The notes: generated by a model not told the origin, from the sequence alone. Counted from the stretch's first letter, positions 1 to 7,376 are shown. The stretch: DNA of 14,914 nucleotides from Mucilaginibacter sp. (GCA_025934475.1 JAICXZ010000013.1:1-14914); one strand, 5' to 3'. Numbers and translations: made by a program.

Positions 1-2
1 AT

Positions 3-533
3 TTCCTGATTCTCGACGAGCCTACCAACCACCTGGACATTCAGTCGGTTAACATCCTGATTCAGGCACTGCAGCAATTTGAAGGTACTTTAATCGTTGT
101 ATCCCACGACAGGTATTTCCTCGACAATATCGCCAATAAGATATGGTTCATCGAGAACCACGACATCAAAGAATATCCGGGCACTTACCAGGAATATGAG
201 CCATGGTATGCTAAGCGCAAGTTGCAAGTGAAGGAAGAACCTGTATCGGTGGTTGAAAAACCCAAACCGGTAAAGGAGGCTCCGCCATCAGACGATAAAG
301 CTAAGCAGATCAAAAAGCTGAACCAGGAGTTAGCGAAGATGGAGGAAGAAATAGCTGAATTGGAAAAGTCAGTAAAAGATATTGAGGCTAAGTTGGCCGA
401 TGAAAATCTGTATAAGAATGCAGATGAAGCCAACAAGGTAAACGATGATTACCAGTTAAAGAAACTGCAGCTCACCGAGGTGCAGGCTAAGTGGGAATCG
501 CTGGCTGAGCAGATTTTGGAGTTGGAATCCTGA
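3..533 (+). CDS. ABC-F family ATP-binding protein, 3' part only
   Basis: The gene enters from the left edge, and 176 C-terminal residues are in the window. The first residues carry Walker B and the D-loop (LILDEPTNHLD), followed by the H-loop (SHDR). This is the end of the second nucleotide-binding domain of a duplicated ABC ATPase with no membrane segment. The typical ABC-F hallmark DEPTNHLD supports the assignment. After the ATPase core comes a charged, proline-containing linker (EEPVSVVEKPKPVKEAPP) and then about 80 residues rich in K, E, L and A, predicted to form an antiparallel coiled coil like the Uup-type C-terminal domain. ABC-F proteins act in the cytoplasm on ribosomes, relieving stalled translation or giving antibiotic protection; Uup-type members have also been linked to DNA transactions. 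Which subfamily this is cannot be decided without the N-terminal half and the inter-domain linker. The TGA stop lies just ahead of a hairpin. Confidence 0.93.
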   Translation, partial: FLILDEPTNHLDIQSVNILIQALQQFEGTLIVVSHDRYFLDNIANKIWFIENHDIKEYPGTYQEYEPWYAKRKLQVKEEPVSVVEKPKPVKEAPPSDDKAKQIKKLNQELAKMEEEIAELEKSVKDIEAKLADENLYKNADEANKVNDDYQLKKLQLTEVQAKWESLAEQILELES

Positions 534-551
534 TCCTGATAAGTGGCAGTT

Positions 552-593
552 GCAGTAGCAGTGGCCGTAATATGTCGCTGCCGGTGCTACTGC
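552..593 (+). terminator. Hairpin between the ABC-F gene and the Plug gene
   Basis: GCAGTAGCA (552-560) is perfectly complementary to TGCTACTGC (585-593). After one mismatch the stem continues with TGGC (562-565) against GCCG (580-583), including one G-U pair. It begins 18 bases after the ABC-F stop codon. No T-tract follows, so it is not a textbook intrinsic terminator. It could equally be a 3'-end stabiliser or a structure that masks the ATG at 598, which lies only 4 bases beyond it. Confidence 0.5.
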
Positions 594-597
594 TCAT

Positions 598-1878
598 ATG
601 AATAAATATATGAGAAAACTACTACTTGTACTTATACTGGCGGCATCAACTTTGGGCGTTTTCGCTCAAAATACGCCCTACACCGACCAGGTCTTTACAC
701 CTGCCATTAAAACGGTGGAATTTTACAACACCAAAAAAGAACAGTCTTTCCCGCTTATCGAATTGAATAGTAGTCAGCAATTATTGCTTGCCTTTGATGA
801 CTTGCGCGGAAGCAGCCGCAATTTTTATTATACTGTTGAGCACTGCGACGAAAACTGGAACCCCACCAATATAGCCCAATCCGAATACTTGCAGGGTTTT
901 AACGAGGACCAGATACGCGATTACAATTATTCTTCCTCGACGGTTCAGAAATACACGCATTACGAACTCAAATATCCGAACCAATATCTTGCAGCGCCAA
1001 AAATTTCCGGCAACTACGTTTTGAAGGTTTACGAGGATGGCGATAAATCGAGGATGGCACTTATCCGCCGTTTCTATGTGCTGGATCCTAAAGTTTCGAT
1101 GATGGCAGAAGTGGCGCCCTCTAACGATAATTCGCTAAGGCAGACCAACCAAAAGATCAACTTCCAGATAGATTGTGGCAATCTAAGGGTGCAAAACCCC
1201 AATTATGATATTAAAGCGTTGGTTGTGCAAAACCGCCGACCGGAAACAGCTGTCATGAATACACAGCCTGCCAGCATCCAGGGTAATCGATTGATCTATA
1301 ACGACGTTAACACTAATGATTTTCTTGGTTTAAACGAATTCAGGCACTTTGACACCCGCACACTAAAGCTCAATTCCGACCGGGTTGGGCACATTTATAA
1401 GGATACCGCCAATACTGTTGTACTGCTGACCGATTTTACTCAAAATCAGCCTAATTACGCCTTTTACTACGACAACAACGGCAAGTTCTTCCCAGGCAAC
1501 TCGGATGGCAGCGATCCCCGCATTGATGCTGATTATGCACATATGTATTTTACCCTGGCTTCTACGAAATCGCCGGATGAAGGCTCGGCTTATATAGTTG
1601 GCATGTTCAACAATTACCAGCTCAACGATTCCAATAAACTATACTACGATCCCGCCGACAGGCATTTCCATATCCAGATGCTGATGAAACAAGGGGTCTA
1701 CGATTATGAGTACGTCTGGCTTCCGAAAGGCGCCCAAAAACCGGATGACACGGCTTTCGCTGGCTCTCATTATGAGACAGAGAACGAGTATCAGATATTC
1801 GTTTATTATCATCCCGCTGGCGCGAGGTGGACGGAGTTGGTTGGATATCGCCCGTTGAATACTACGCCAAAACGATAG
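598..1878 (+). CDS. Type IX secretion system Plug protein (DUF5103 family)
   Basis: The product has 426 residues, usual for the family. A signal peptide is visible: two possible starts (ATG 598 and ATG 610) precede MRKLLLVLILAASTLGVFAQ, with likely cleavage after FA near residue 23. The ATG at 610 gives the more typical signal peptide and stands clear of the upstream hairpin, so it may be the true start. The mature protein opens with the characteristic region FYNTKKEQSFPLIELNSSQ, followed by an aromatic-rich beta-strand segment (FYYTVEHCDENWNP, SEYLQGFNEDQIRDYNYS) recognised as DUF5103. In Flavobacterium johnsoniae the Plug protein closes the periplasmic side of the giant SprA outer-membrane translocon when it is not engaged with PorV and cargo. 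The product is therefore probably periplasmic and associated with the outer membrane. No other T9SS gene lies in the window, as expected since Bacteroidota scatter these genes. Confidence 0.88.
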   Translation: MNKYMRKLLLVLILAASTLGVFAQNTPYTDQVFTPAIKTVEFYNTKKEQSFPLIELNSSQQLLLAFDDLRGSSRNFYYTVEHCDENWNPTNIAQSEYLQGFNEDQIRDYNYSSSTVQKYTHYELKYPNQYLAAPKISGNYVLKVYEDGDKSRMALIRRFYVLDPKVSMMAEVAPSNDNSLRQTNQKINFQIDCGNLRVQNPNYDIKALVVQNRRPETAVMNTQPASIQGNRLIYNDVNTNDFLGLNEFRHFDTRTLKLNSDRVGHIYKDTANTVVLLTDFTQNQPNYAFYYDNNGKFFPGNSDGSDPRIDADYAHMYFTLASTKSPDEGSAYIVGMFNNYQLNDSNKLYYDPADRHFHIQMLMKQGVYDYEYVWLPKGAQKPDDTAFAGSHYETENEYQIFVYYHPAGARWTELVGYRPLNTTPKR

Positions 1879-1886
1879 CGAATAAC

Positions 1887-1894
1887 TATATTTG
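1887..1894 (+). promoter_or_regulatory. Bacteroidota -7 promoter box (TATATTTG) for the thioesterase gene
   Basis: TATATTTG matches the Bacteroidota primary-sigma -7 consensus TAnnTTTG exactly. It lies 15 bases before the ATG at 1910 and 8 bases after the Plug stop codon. Transcription would start near 1898-1901, giving a leader of about 10 nt. The TTG that could begin a longer reading frame (1892) lies inside the box, which argues against that start. No clear -33 TTG is seen at standard spacing. Confidence 0.55.
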
Positions 1895-1909
1895 CCGCAA
1901 AAACTACAT

Positions 1910-2437
1910 ATGAATCCCCGCACGCCCAAAGAGTCTCTTACTATCATGAACGAATTGGTATTACCCAATGATACCAATACCCTGAACAACCTGATGGGCG
2001 GGCGTTTGCTGCATTGGATGGACATTGCCGCGGCTATCTCCGCACAGAAACACTGCAATCGCATTGTGGTAACTGCATCGGTAGATAACGTTTCCTTCAA
2101 GCATTCAATCAAACTAGGTGACGTAGTGACCATCGAGGCCAAAGTAACCCGGGCCTTCACCACCTCGGTTGAAGTACGCCTGGACGTATGGGCGCAAAAT
2201 GTACCGTCCGGAACTAAAGTAAAAAGTAACGAGGCATATTACACGTTTGTGGCCGTGGATCAAAGCGGACGCACCATACCTGTACCGTCGCTGCAACCGG
2301 AAACGGAGGATGATAAATTGCTATTTGCAGGAGCACTTCGCCGCAGGCAACTACGTTTAATCCTTTCAGGAAAAATGAAGCCGGACGATGCCACCGAGCT
2401 CAAGGCATTGTTTATCCCGGAAGAAAAAGGAAATTAA
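1910..2437 (+). CDS. Acyl-CoA thioesterase, hotdog fold (YciA/ACOT-like)
   Basis: The gene encodes 175 residues, predicted to be a cytoplasmic hotdog-fold enzyme that hydrolyses acyl-CoA to free acid and CoA. The family signature is clear: NLMGGRLLHWMDIAAAISAQKH (residues 27-48) contains the hotdog helix with the conserved Gly-Gly and an Asp (D38) at the position used catalytically in YciA-type enzymes. VDNVSFKHSIKLGDVV (58-73) follows, the second conserved strand region. The C-terminus (131-175) is charged and helical with RRRQLRL, an extension seen in many Bacteroidota relatives. I chose ATG 1910 because the only longer start, TTG 1892, falls in a promoter box. The stop codon overlaps that of the convergent EVE gene. 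A role in fatty-acid or acyl-CoA turnover is inferred; the preferred chain length cannot be read from sequence. Confidence 0.9.
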   Translation: MNPRTPKESLTIMNELVLPNDTNTLNNLMGGRLLHWMDIAAAISAQKHCNRIVVTASVDNVSFKHSIKLGDVVTIEAKVTRAFTTSVEVRLDVWAQNVPSGTKVKSNEAYYTFVAVDQSGRTIPVPSLQPETEDDKLLFAGALRRRQLRLILSGKMKPDDATELKALFIPEEKGN

Positions 2438-2838
2438 TTCCCCATCTCGAGGATCTTATCAAACTCCTCTTTCTTTACTGCCGATACAGATAATCTTCCC
2501 AGTTTAACCAGCTGAATATCCTTCAAAGATGGTTCAGCCTTGATCTGCGCCAATGTTACGGATTTCTTGAGGGGTTCAACCGGTACAATGTCAACCACTA
2601 CCCAGTTTGGGTCCTCGGTTGTTGGATCCGGGTAAGATTCTTTTACCACCTTAGCTATGCCCACTACATCTTTACCTTCATTGCTGTGGTAATAAAGCAC
2701 CAGGTCGCCTTCTTTCATGGCGCGCAGGTTATTGCGTGCGGCAAAATTGCGTACGCCGTCCCACATGGCGCGGCCATCTTGATTGAATTTTTCCCAGCTG
2801 TATTTTTCAGGTTCCGATTTAACGAGCCAATAGTTCAT
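2434..2838 (-). CDS. EVE domain-containing protein (THYN1-like)
   Basis: This is a 134-residue single-domain protein. Near the N-terminus it has MNYWLVKSEPEKYSWEKF, then MWDGVRNFAARNNLRAMKEGDLVLYYHS (residues 25-52), the defining EVE signature with W, GVRN, AR, LR.M, GD and YHS, followed by GIAKVVKESYPDPT. The EVE fold belongs to the PUA/YTH-like superfamily. Relatives bind modified nucleotides in DNA or RNA, and fused EVE domains occur in modification-dependent restriction enzymes. This stand-alone form matches the widely conserved bacterial and eukaryotic THYN1-like type, whose ligand and role are not firmly established. An in-frame upstream ATG at 2883 would add 15 residues, but family members begin at the MNYWLVKSEP region, so 2838 is preferred. 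The gene is convergent with the thioesterase gene; their stop codons share the bases TTAA at 2434-2437. Confidence 0.92.
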   Translation of the reverse strand: MNYWLVKSEPEKYSWEKFNQDGRAMWDGVRNFAARNNLRAMKEGDLVLYYHSNEGKDVVGIAKVVKESYPDPTTEDPNWVVVDIVPVEPLKKSVTLAQIKAEPSLKDIQLVKLGRLSVSAVKKEEFDKILEMGN

Positions 2839-3316
2839 GGTTGAATATTTTGTGTGGAGGTAAAGTTGTGAAAAAGGCTTCAAAACAAAAAACCTTAGTT
2901 CGATTTTACCTTATTCCAGAGTCCTGTTTACTGACAAAACAGTGTCACCACTTTACTGATCATTAAGGGTTAAATTTGCTTATACCTTATTGACCTTATC
3001 ACCATTGCCCCGGCCGGGTGCGGACAATAAACCCAATCATTAACCATTAAAATCAAAAGCCATGTAAACAGTGCCATTTTGCCGATAATTCTGTGCGCCG
3101 TCAGCGTCCCATAACACGCACTGCCGCACAATAACTTTTAATTTACTGCGTGCCGCCCATAAACACGCTCAGCCTAGAACCTCTTCGAATCATTCACCAG
3201 GTTTATCTTTTCAAGTTGCAGGGATCATCACGATCCAATAACAATTCAACCATCAATATTAGCTTCAGTTGCGCCAGGCGGCCGCTTTTAAAACCTTATT
3301 TAAAAAAATCAAAAAC
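2839..3316. other. 478-bp intergenic region without an ORF, upstream of the beta-helix gene
   Basis: No reading frame longer than about 16 codons starts with ATG here on either strand. The left part serves as upstream region of the minus-strand EVE gene. The right part is the leader of the beta-helix gene and ends in an A-rich stretch before ATG 3317, typical of Bacteroidota starts that lack a Shine-Dalgarno sequence. Visible structure includes a 10-bp GC palindrome (CCCGGCCGGG, 3009-3018), a near-direct repeat CCCATAACACGC (3108-3119) and CCCATAAACACGC (3156-3168), and a CACGCA/TGCGTG inverted pair (3115-3120 and 3147-3152). An exact -7-like box lies at 2971. I recognise no known riboswitch or tRNA. 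Confidence 0.6.
2971..2978 (+). promoter_or_regulatory. Possible -7 promoter box (TAAATTTG) far upstream of the beta-helix gene
   Basis: TAAATTTG is an exact TAnnTTTG match on the plus strand. If used, transcription would start near 2983 and leave about 330 nt untranslated before ATG 3317, or produce a small RNA. Several such matches are expected by chance in 15 kb, and this one is not close to a start codon, so support is weak. Confidence 0.3.
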
Positions 3317-4594
3317 ATGAAAAAAATCATTTTAATTCTTCTTGCACTGATTGCTGTTAGAGCCTACGCTGACGATACGGCAACGCTGCAAGCGCTGATC
3401 ACGGCAGGCAATACTACGTTACCTGCAGGTCATGCCGCGTACCATGTAACGGGTCTCATCCTGTCGCACAACCTGAATGCCAATGGCGACACCATTTACT
3501 GTACTTCAAGCACGGGTGATGAATTCAGCATGAGTACCGCCGGGGTAAAATTGTCAAATGGCATATTTATAGGTCCGACAGATGCCATCAATACTTCGGG
3601 CGTTAGCGGTGTGCTGGTAAATGCAAATTCCGATACCGTTACCAATTGCGTAATAAAAACGTTCCCTAATTACGGCATTGTAATGACTGGTGGCAACAGC
3701 CCCGTATTTACAGGCAATACCATTTCTGACACCGGTTTCATTGGCCAGTTCGTCGACCCATCGGCAACTACCGTTGGTGGAATCATTTCGGGAAATACCT
3801 ATGATAGAAGTATGCTGTCAGCATCAACTATTACCCAACCCGACCTGATTGTCCAGACAACAAGTAGCAGCTATAAGACCCGTGGATGGACAATTAGCAA
3901 CAACACCTTTAAAATGCCATCAAATCCAACGGATATCACTGCAGCTTGCATGGAGTTGAAATATGCTCCAAAGAGCACCGTGTCCGGCTCAACATGCCAA
4001 GGTGGCTCTATCGGTGTTTCCATAGTCGGCTCAGATACGGTTAAAACCTCTGGCGGCACCTATACCGGGCAAAACCTGGAAGGTGTAGAATATGCCGGCA
4101 GCAACTACGGCAACCTCACCAATCTTTCGATATCCAGTCAATCTAAATACGGTCTCCTGTTTGACGGAAGCAGTCCGGCAAGTCATGATGATACGGTGTA
4201 CAACGCCAGTATTACAAGCTGCGCTACTTACCCTGTACTTTGCGCGCCAACTGTTGCCAGCATATTTTTTCTGAGCGACAAATTTACAACAACTTCTGCC
4301 CAGGACGCTGTATACCTGCACCAGGCAACCAATATATGCTTTTGTGCCTGTCAGTTTGTTGGAGGAAGTGTAGGAACCAATGCTGTGCTGCTGGATAATT
4401 CTACCGGCACTGTAGACATGTGCTGCGGATCGGTATCAGGTTTTACATCACATGTTTTCTTTGTATACGCCAGCACAGCTATTACAATAAATAACATCCT
4501 GATGCAGAATATCAATTTGTCGGGTACGCCAACAGGTTTGGGCCAAAACCTTTCCGGCGGCGCTACCTTAGGTAGTAATATCGAGGTGTATTGA
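3317..4594 (+). CDS. Secreted right-handed parallel beta-helix protein
   Basis: The gene encodes 425 residues. A signal peptide spans residues 1-18 (MKKIILILLALIAVRAYA, cleavage before DD). The rest is rich in T, S, G and N, with recurring short strand-turn units such as GVLVNANSDTVTNCVIKTF, GIVMTGGNSPVFTGNTIS and WTISNNTFKM, the pattern of PbH1-type beta-helix repeats found in polysaccharide lyases, adhesins and phage tailspikes. I see no recognisable lyase catalytic cluster, so enzymatic activity is not claimed. Eleven cysteines (about 62, 111, 211, 227, 302, 309, 341, 343, 345, 369, 370), including CFCAC and CC, are unusual for this fold in an exported protein. No type IX C-terminal sorting domain or lipobox is obvious. 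A TTG at 3269 would extend the frame by 16 codons, but only ATG 3317 gives a proper signal peptide. A strong terminator follows. It could be a surface-exposed carbohydrate-binding or structural protein. Confidence 0.75.
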   Translation: MKKIILILLALIAVRAYADDTATLQALITAGNTTLPAGHAAYHVTGLILSHNLNANGDTIYCTSSTGDEFSMSTAGVKLSNGIFIGPTDAINTSGVSGVLVNANSDTVTNCVIKTFPNYGIVMTGGNSPVFTGNTISDTGFIGQFVDPSATTVGGIISGNTYDRSMLSASTITQPDLIVQTTSSSYKTRGWTISNNTFKMPSNPTDITAACMELKYAPKSTVSGSTCQGGSIGVSIVGSDTVKTSGGTYTGQNLEGVEYAGSNYGNLTNLSISSQSKYGLLFDGSSPASHDDTVYNASITSCATYPVLCAPTVASIFFLSDKFTTTSAQDAVYLHQATNICFCACQFVGGSVGTNAVLLDNSTGTVDMCCGSVSGFTSHVFFVYASTAITINNILMQNINLSGTPTGLGQNLSGGATLGSNIEVY

Positions 4595-4613
4595 TCTCTT
4601 TGCCTAATAAGTC

Positions 4614-4655
4614 AAGGTTCTGTAAGGCCCTTACAGCCTTATGGAACCTTTTTTT
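4614..4655 (+). terminator. Intrinsic terminator of the beta-helix gene
   Basis: A 15-bp stem pairs 4614-4628 with 4636-4650, including two G-U pairs, around the 7-nt loop CCTTACA. A run of seven T follows at 4649-4655. It starts 20 bases after the beta-helix stop codon. The T-tract overlaps the stop codon of the convergent acyltransferase gene (4654-4656), so this terminator also marks the 3' boundary between the two opposing genes. Confidence 0.85.
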
Positions 4656-5844
4656 AATTGGTATTCATCATTGCCTCTTTTTCCTCTTTCAGTATATCCT
4701 TTTTATTACGGTTGAACCAAAAAATGCTGGCGGTTTTCATATATTCAACCTGCTTCTTCGGCTTTTTGAAAGTGTATAACCACCACATACCATATTTGAG
4801 GCAGAAGTTATAAAAGAAAATCGGCAGGAAGATACCAGCGGACCACACGATGAGCACCAGGGCCGGAACGTAATACAAATGCAATACCTTAAAGCAAAAA
4901 ATACGTGCTGCCGACATGGTGATGATCTGCATGCAATACACAAATAGCGAGTGATATCCAACGATCCGAATAAACGTGAAGACCTTATATCGCTGCAATA
5001 GAAACGAAAAGCTGAGCGACGCCGCACAACCGATAAGCGCCTCTACCATAAACCAGAAGGGCTGCTTATACTCGGTATATTGCATGCCATATTTCAACCC
5101 ATGCTGAATGGATAGCAAGTTGTCTTTTGTGAAATAATACTGGATGCCGATAAATAAGATAGCAAGCGGGATAAATATCTTCCACGATGTAAAGCGTTGT
5201 ATATTACCCTCGCCCAGCATGATGTTAGAAACCAGGTCGCCTAGTGCGAAGAAGAAATAGTATTCACAGATGTCGTTCAGGAAACCAAAATTTTGATCGG
5301 TCATTTTTATCCAGGCGTTAACCGAATAAAGTCCCAGACCAAAAATCACCTGAACCCAGGCAGGTAGCTTTAATTTCGCTTTAATGAGCGCATAAATACT
5401 ACCTATAAAAAACAAGGCGTTTAGATACCAAAAGGGACCATCCTGCCTCGGATCAGTTAAGAGATGCAGGTAGTTCCATGGCGTTGCGCCATTATCAGTG
5501 TATCGCGACGATAACAATCGCACAGTAACCTGAATAGAACCCCAAATGAGTAACGGATACAGAATATTGTTGACACGATCACTGACATAACCACCCCATC
5601 CTTTTTTTAACAAGCTGCGGCCAACAAGTAATCCGGATACGATGAAAAATAACGGCATGCGAAAGCCGTACATAAACGTATTGAAGTAATTGATGAACGG
5701 ATACTTATCCAGCGGGAGGGCATGGTCGTTTAACGTGGCAAAGCAATGGCCAAAGCCGACAAGGATAATACTGATCCCCTTATCATAGTCGATCCAGAGC
5801 CATCGTTTTTCATTTAAAATATACCGGGAGTTAAAAGGATCCAT
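4654..5844 (-). CDS. Acyltransferase family 3 membrane protein (OafA/YrhL-like)
   Basis: The gene encodes 396 residues with about ten hydrophobic segments. The first conserved block, WIDYDKGISIILVGFGHCF (residues 17-35), contains His33, the likely catalytic residue of Acyl_transf_3 proteins. PLFFIVSGLLVGRSL (64-78), an arginine in SDRVNNILYPLLIWG (88-102) and GPFWYLNALFF (136-146) are further family landmarks. Such proteins sit in the inner membrane and transfer acetyl or other acyl groups from the cytoplasm to sugars or other extracytoplasmic acceptors. No glycosyltransferase or polysaccharide locus adjoins it, so the acceptor is unknown. The C-terminus ends in a lysine- and glutamate-rich cytoplasmic tail of about 40 residues. 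The promoter side is AT-rich, with a one-mismatch -7-like AATTTTTG shortly upstream of the start. The gene converges on the beta-helix gene across a terminator. Confidence 0.88.
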   Translation of the reverse strand: MDPFNSRYILNEKRWLWIDYDKGISIILVGFGHCFATLNDHALPLDKYPFINYFNTFMYGFRMPLFFIVSGLLVGRSLLKKGWGGYVSDRVNNILYPLLIWGSIQVTVRLLSSRYTDNGATPWNYLHLLTDPRQDGPFWYLNALFFIGSIYALIKAKLKLPAWVQVIFGLGLYSVNAWIKMTDQNFGFLNDICEYYFFFALGDLVSNIMLGEGNIQRFTSWKIFIPLAILFIGIQYYFTKDNLLSIQHGLKYGMQYTEYKQPFWFMVEALIGCAASLSFSFLLQRYKVFTFIRIVGYHSLFVYCMQIITMSAARIFCFKVLHLYYVPALVLIVWSAGIFLPIFFYNFCLKYGMWWLYTFKKPKKQVEYMKTASIFWFNRNKKDILKEEKEAMMNTN

Positions 5845-6155
5845 TCGTAAAACAAAAATTGAAATGTTATGTATTTATATCAGCAATTTAATTTCTAAAT
5901 CTGCTGTATTCAGGGGCAATATCAGCCAATTTTAAACGTATTAATAGCAAATAATGTTCCAGTATAGCAGATCGCCAATTTTCGGCCGTTAAAAATTAAA
6001 TCCTAAGAGTAAAAAAATTTGAACTTTATGTAACTGTTTGTAACTTAGAGTTCCCATTGTAAAATATTCCTTACAATTACCCACCTAATTATTTACTTCT
6101 AATTAATTTTTGTTTAACTTTACACTTGTATTTAACCAATACTAAATCTACTGCC
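5845..6155. other. AT-rich intergenic region between divergent acyltransferase and small membrane protein genes
   Basis: This 311-bp divergent promoter region is clearly more AT-rich than its neighbours. It contains a perfect inverted repeat ATTGTAA (6056-6062) and TTACAAT (6071-6077) with an 8-nt spacer, and a nearby direct repeat TGTAAC (6030-6045 area). These could be operator half-sites or a small hairpin. A one-mismatch -7-like TAACTTTA (6116-6123) precedes the small ORF at 6156. I see no ORF of convincing quality in it. Confidence 0.55.
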
Positions 6156-6305
6156 ATGGATATTCAGACTGCGTTGAGCGTGGGCAACATTTATCAAAAT
6201 ATAGCATTTTATAGTTTTTTAGTTTTGCTGGCATCCCTCTGTATCGAATTACTGCGATACGATGCAAAACGCAAGAAACTGAGGCCCAACCCGCATCACG
6301 ATTGA
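6156..6305 (+). CDS. Small single-helix membrane protein, 49 residues, hypothetical
   Basis: ATG 6156 opens a 49-codon frame ending at TGA 6303-6305. The protein has a short polar N-terminus (MDIQTALSVGNIYQN), one hydrophobic helix of about 18 residues (IAFYSFLVLLASLCIELL, 16-33) and a strongly basic tail (RYDAKRKKLRPNPHHD). By the positive-inside rule the tail is cytoplasmic. I recognise no family. Coding potential is supported by the sharp division into a transmembrane segment and a basic tail, by an AT-rich promoter-like region upstream, and by its tight fit, ending 17 bp before the stop codon of the convergent holA gene. It could be a small regulatory subunit of a membrane complex, or an unannotated orphan. 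Conservation in related genomes would decide. Confidence 0.6.
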   Translation: MDIQTALSVGNIYQNIAFYSFLVLLASLCIELLRYDAKRKKLRPNPHHD

Positions 6306-6322
6306 GTATATTTAGCCCCGGT

Positions 6323-7345
6323 TCAGTGCAATATTTTAAACATTAATTCCTTCAATAGTTCGCCCGGTCCCGCATTCGAGTCAACACCTTTACTTTTTAA
6401 ATCGTATTCGCGCAGCAGCCCTATTATCTGCATGGTCTTACCATAGTTGTAGCTTCTGGCGGCCAACTCATAATCCTTTACAAAAAATGGATTTACCCCC
6501 AACTCGCGCGCAAGGCTTTGGGGCGATTTGTCCTTAGTATAATGATACAACAGCACCTTGCTGAAGAAGTTATTAAGATTGCCCAGTACAAGTACGATCG
6601 GGTTGGCTTTGGGGTTCGCCTCAAAATAGTTAATGATCTGGTTAACCTTAAACGGATCCTTCTTACTTAATGCCGCCTGGAGCTCAAAAACATTGTATTC
6701 GCGGCTGATGCCGATATTATCCTGCACATGTTGCGCGGTGATGGTTTGCCCGGCATTAACATTCAGTATTAGCTTGTCCAGCTCGTTAGCAATTTTGGAC
6801 AGATCATTTCCAAGGTATTCGGCCATTACCGCAGTCGCCTGCTGATCCATTTTGTAGCCCTTGCTGCCGGCATACTCTTCGATCCAGCCTGGTATTTTAT
6901 TATCATACAACGAAGTAGATTCGAACACCAGTCCATTTTTATCAATGGCTTTGTAGGTCTTCTTTCGCTTATCAAACTTCCCATATTTATGGCAAAAGAT
7001 CAGGACAGTGCTTGGCAATGGACTTTCGAGATAACTCAAAACCGGGTTGATTCCTTTTTTGTCATCATCCTCCTTACCCCACTTCATATCCTGAGCTTCC
7101 TTCACCAATACCAGTTGATAGTCGGACATCATGGGATAACGTTTCGCCGCATTCAGCACGGTCATGATATCGGTGTCCTTACCGTAAACCACTGTTTGAT
7201 TAAAGCCCTTTTCGGCATCCGACAACAGGTTACTTTCGGCATAATCGCTCACTAAATCAATAAAATAAGGCTCCTCGCCGTGTAGCAGATACAGGGGTTT
7301 CAGTTTGCGATTTTTAAAATTTTTGATGATCTCGTTTGCCGTCAT
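6323..7345 (-). CDS. holA: DNA polymerase III delta subunit
   Basis: The gene encodes 340 residues, the usual length for HolA. Delta is the clamp-loader subunit that opens the beta sliding clamp during DNA replication in the cytoplasm. The N-terminal AAA+-like domain starts with PLYLLHGEEPYFIDLVSDY (residues 17-35), the typical delta motif. YLGNDLSKIANELDKLIL (177-194) is the conserved helix of the middle domain, followed by NVFELQAAL and, in the C-terminal collar domain, ILVLGNLNNFFSKVLLYH and the final DSNAGPGELLKELMFKIL. An upstream in-frame ATG at 7420 would add 25 residues (MINLINLINHLTQSTN and onward), but that stretch is translated repeat DNA and spans the -7 box at 7356-7363, so 7345 is the start. 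The gene is divergent from a stand-alone HsdR-N-type gene. Confidence 0.93.
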   Translation of the reverse strand: MTANEIIKNFKNRKLKPLYLLHGEEPYFIDLVSDYAESNLLSDAEKGFNQTVVYGKDTDIMTVLNAAKRYPMMSDYQLVLVKEAQDMKWGKEDDDKKGINPVLSYLESPLPSTVLIFCHKYGKFDKRKKTYKAIDKNGLVFESTSLYDNKIPGWIEEYAGSKGYKMDQQATAVMAEYLGNDLSKIANELDKLILNVNAGQTITAQHVQDNIGISREYNVFELQAALSKKDPFKVNQIINYFEANPKANPIVLVLGNLNNFFSKVLLYHYTKDKSPQSLARELGVNPFFVKDYELAARSYNYGKTMQIIGLLREYDLKSKGVDSNAGPGELLKELMFKILH

Positions 7346-7355
7346 AGCGTGAATC

Positions 7356-7363
7356 CAAAAGTA
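7356..7363 (-). promoter_or_regulatory. -7 promoter box (TACTTTTG) for holA
   Basis: On the minus strand TACTTTTG matches TAnnTTTG exactly and ends 10 bases before the holA ATG at 7345, predicting a leader of only about 6 nt. The same 8-mer occurs at the same kind of place upstream of valS (12537-12544). Confidence 0.6.
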
Positions 7364-7376
7364 AAGATTTTTGTTA

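Noticed and set aside
1892..1909. TTG start extending the thioesterase by six residues
   Set aside because: The TTG lies inside the -7 box TATATTTG, and the extension MPQKLH is not family-like.
1639..2163. 174-codon minus-strand frame across the Plug and thioesterase genes
   Set aside because: It is antisense to two well-supported genes and shows no domain or sensible composition.
2434..2838. EVE gene as part of a modification-dependent defence system
   Set aside because: It is a short stand-alone THYN1-like form, and no nuclease or methylase is adjacent.
3175..3215. Possible tRNA T-arm (CTTCGAATC)
   Set aside because: No flanking stem pairs, acceptor stem or anticodon arm can be formed around it.
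3269..3316. TTG start for the beta-helix gene
   Set aside because: It would bury the signal peptide behind 16 residues; ATG 3317 begins MKKIILILLAL directly.
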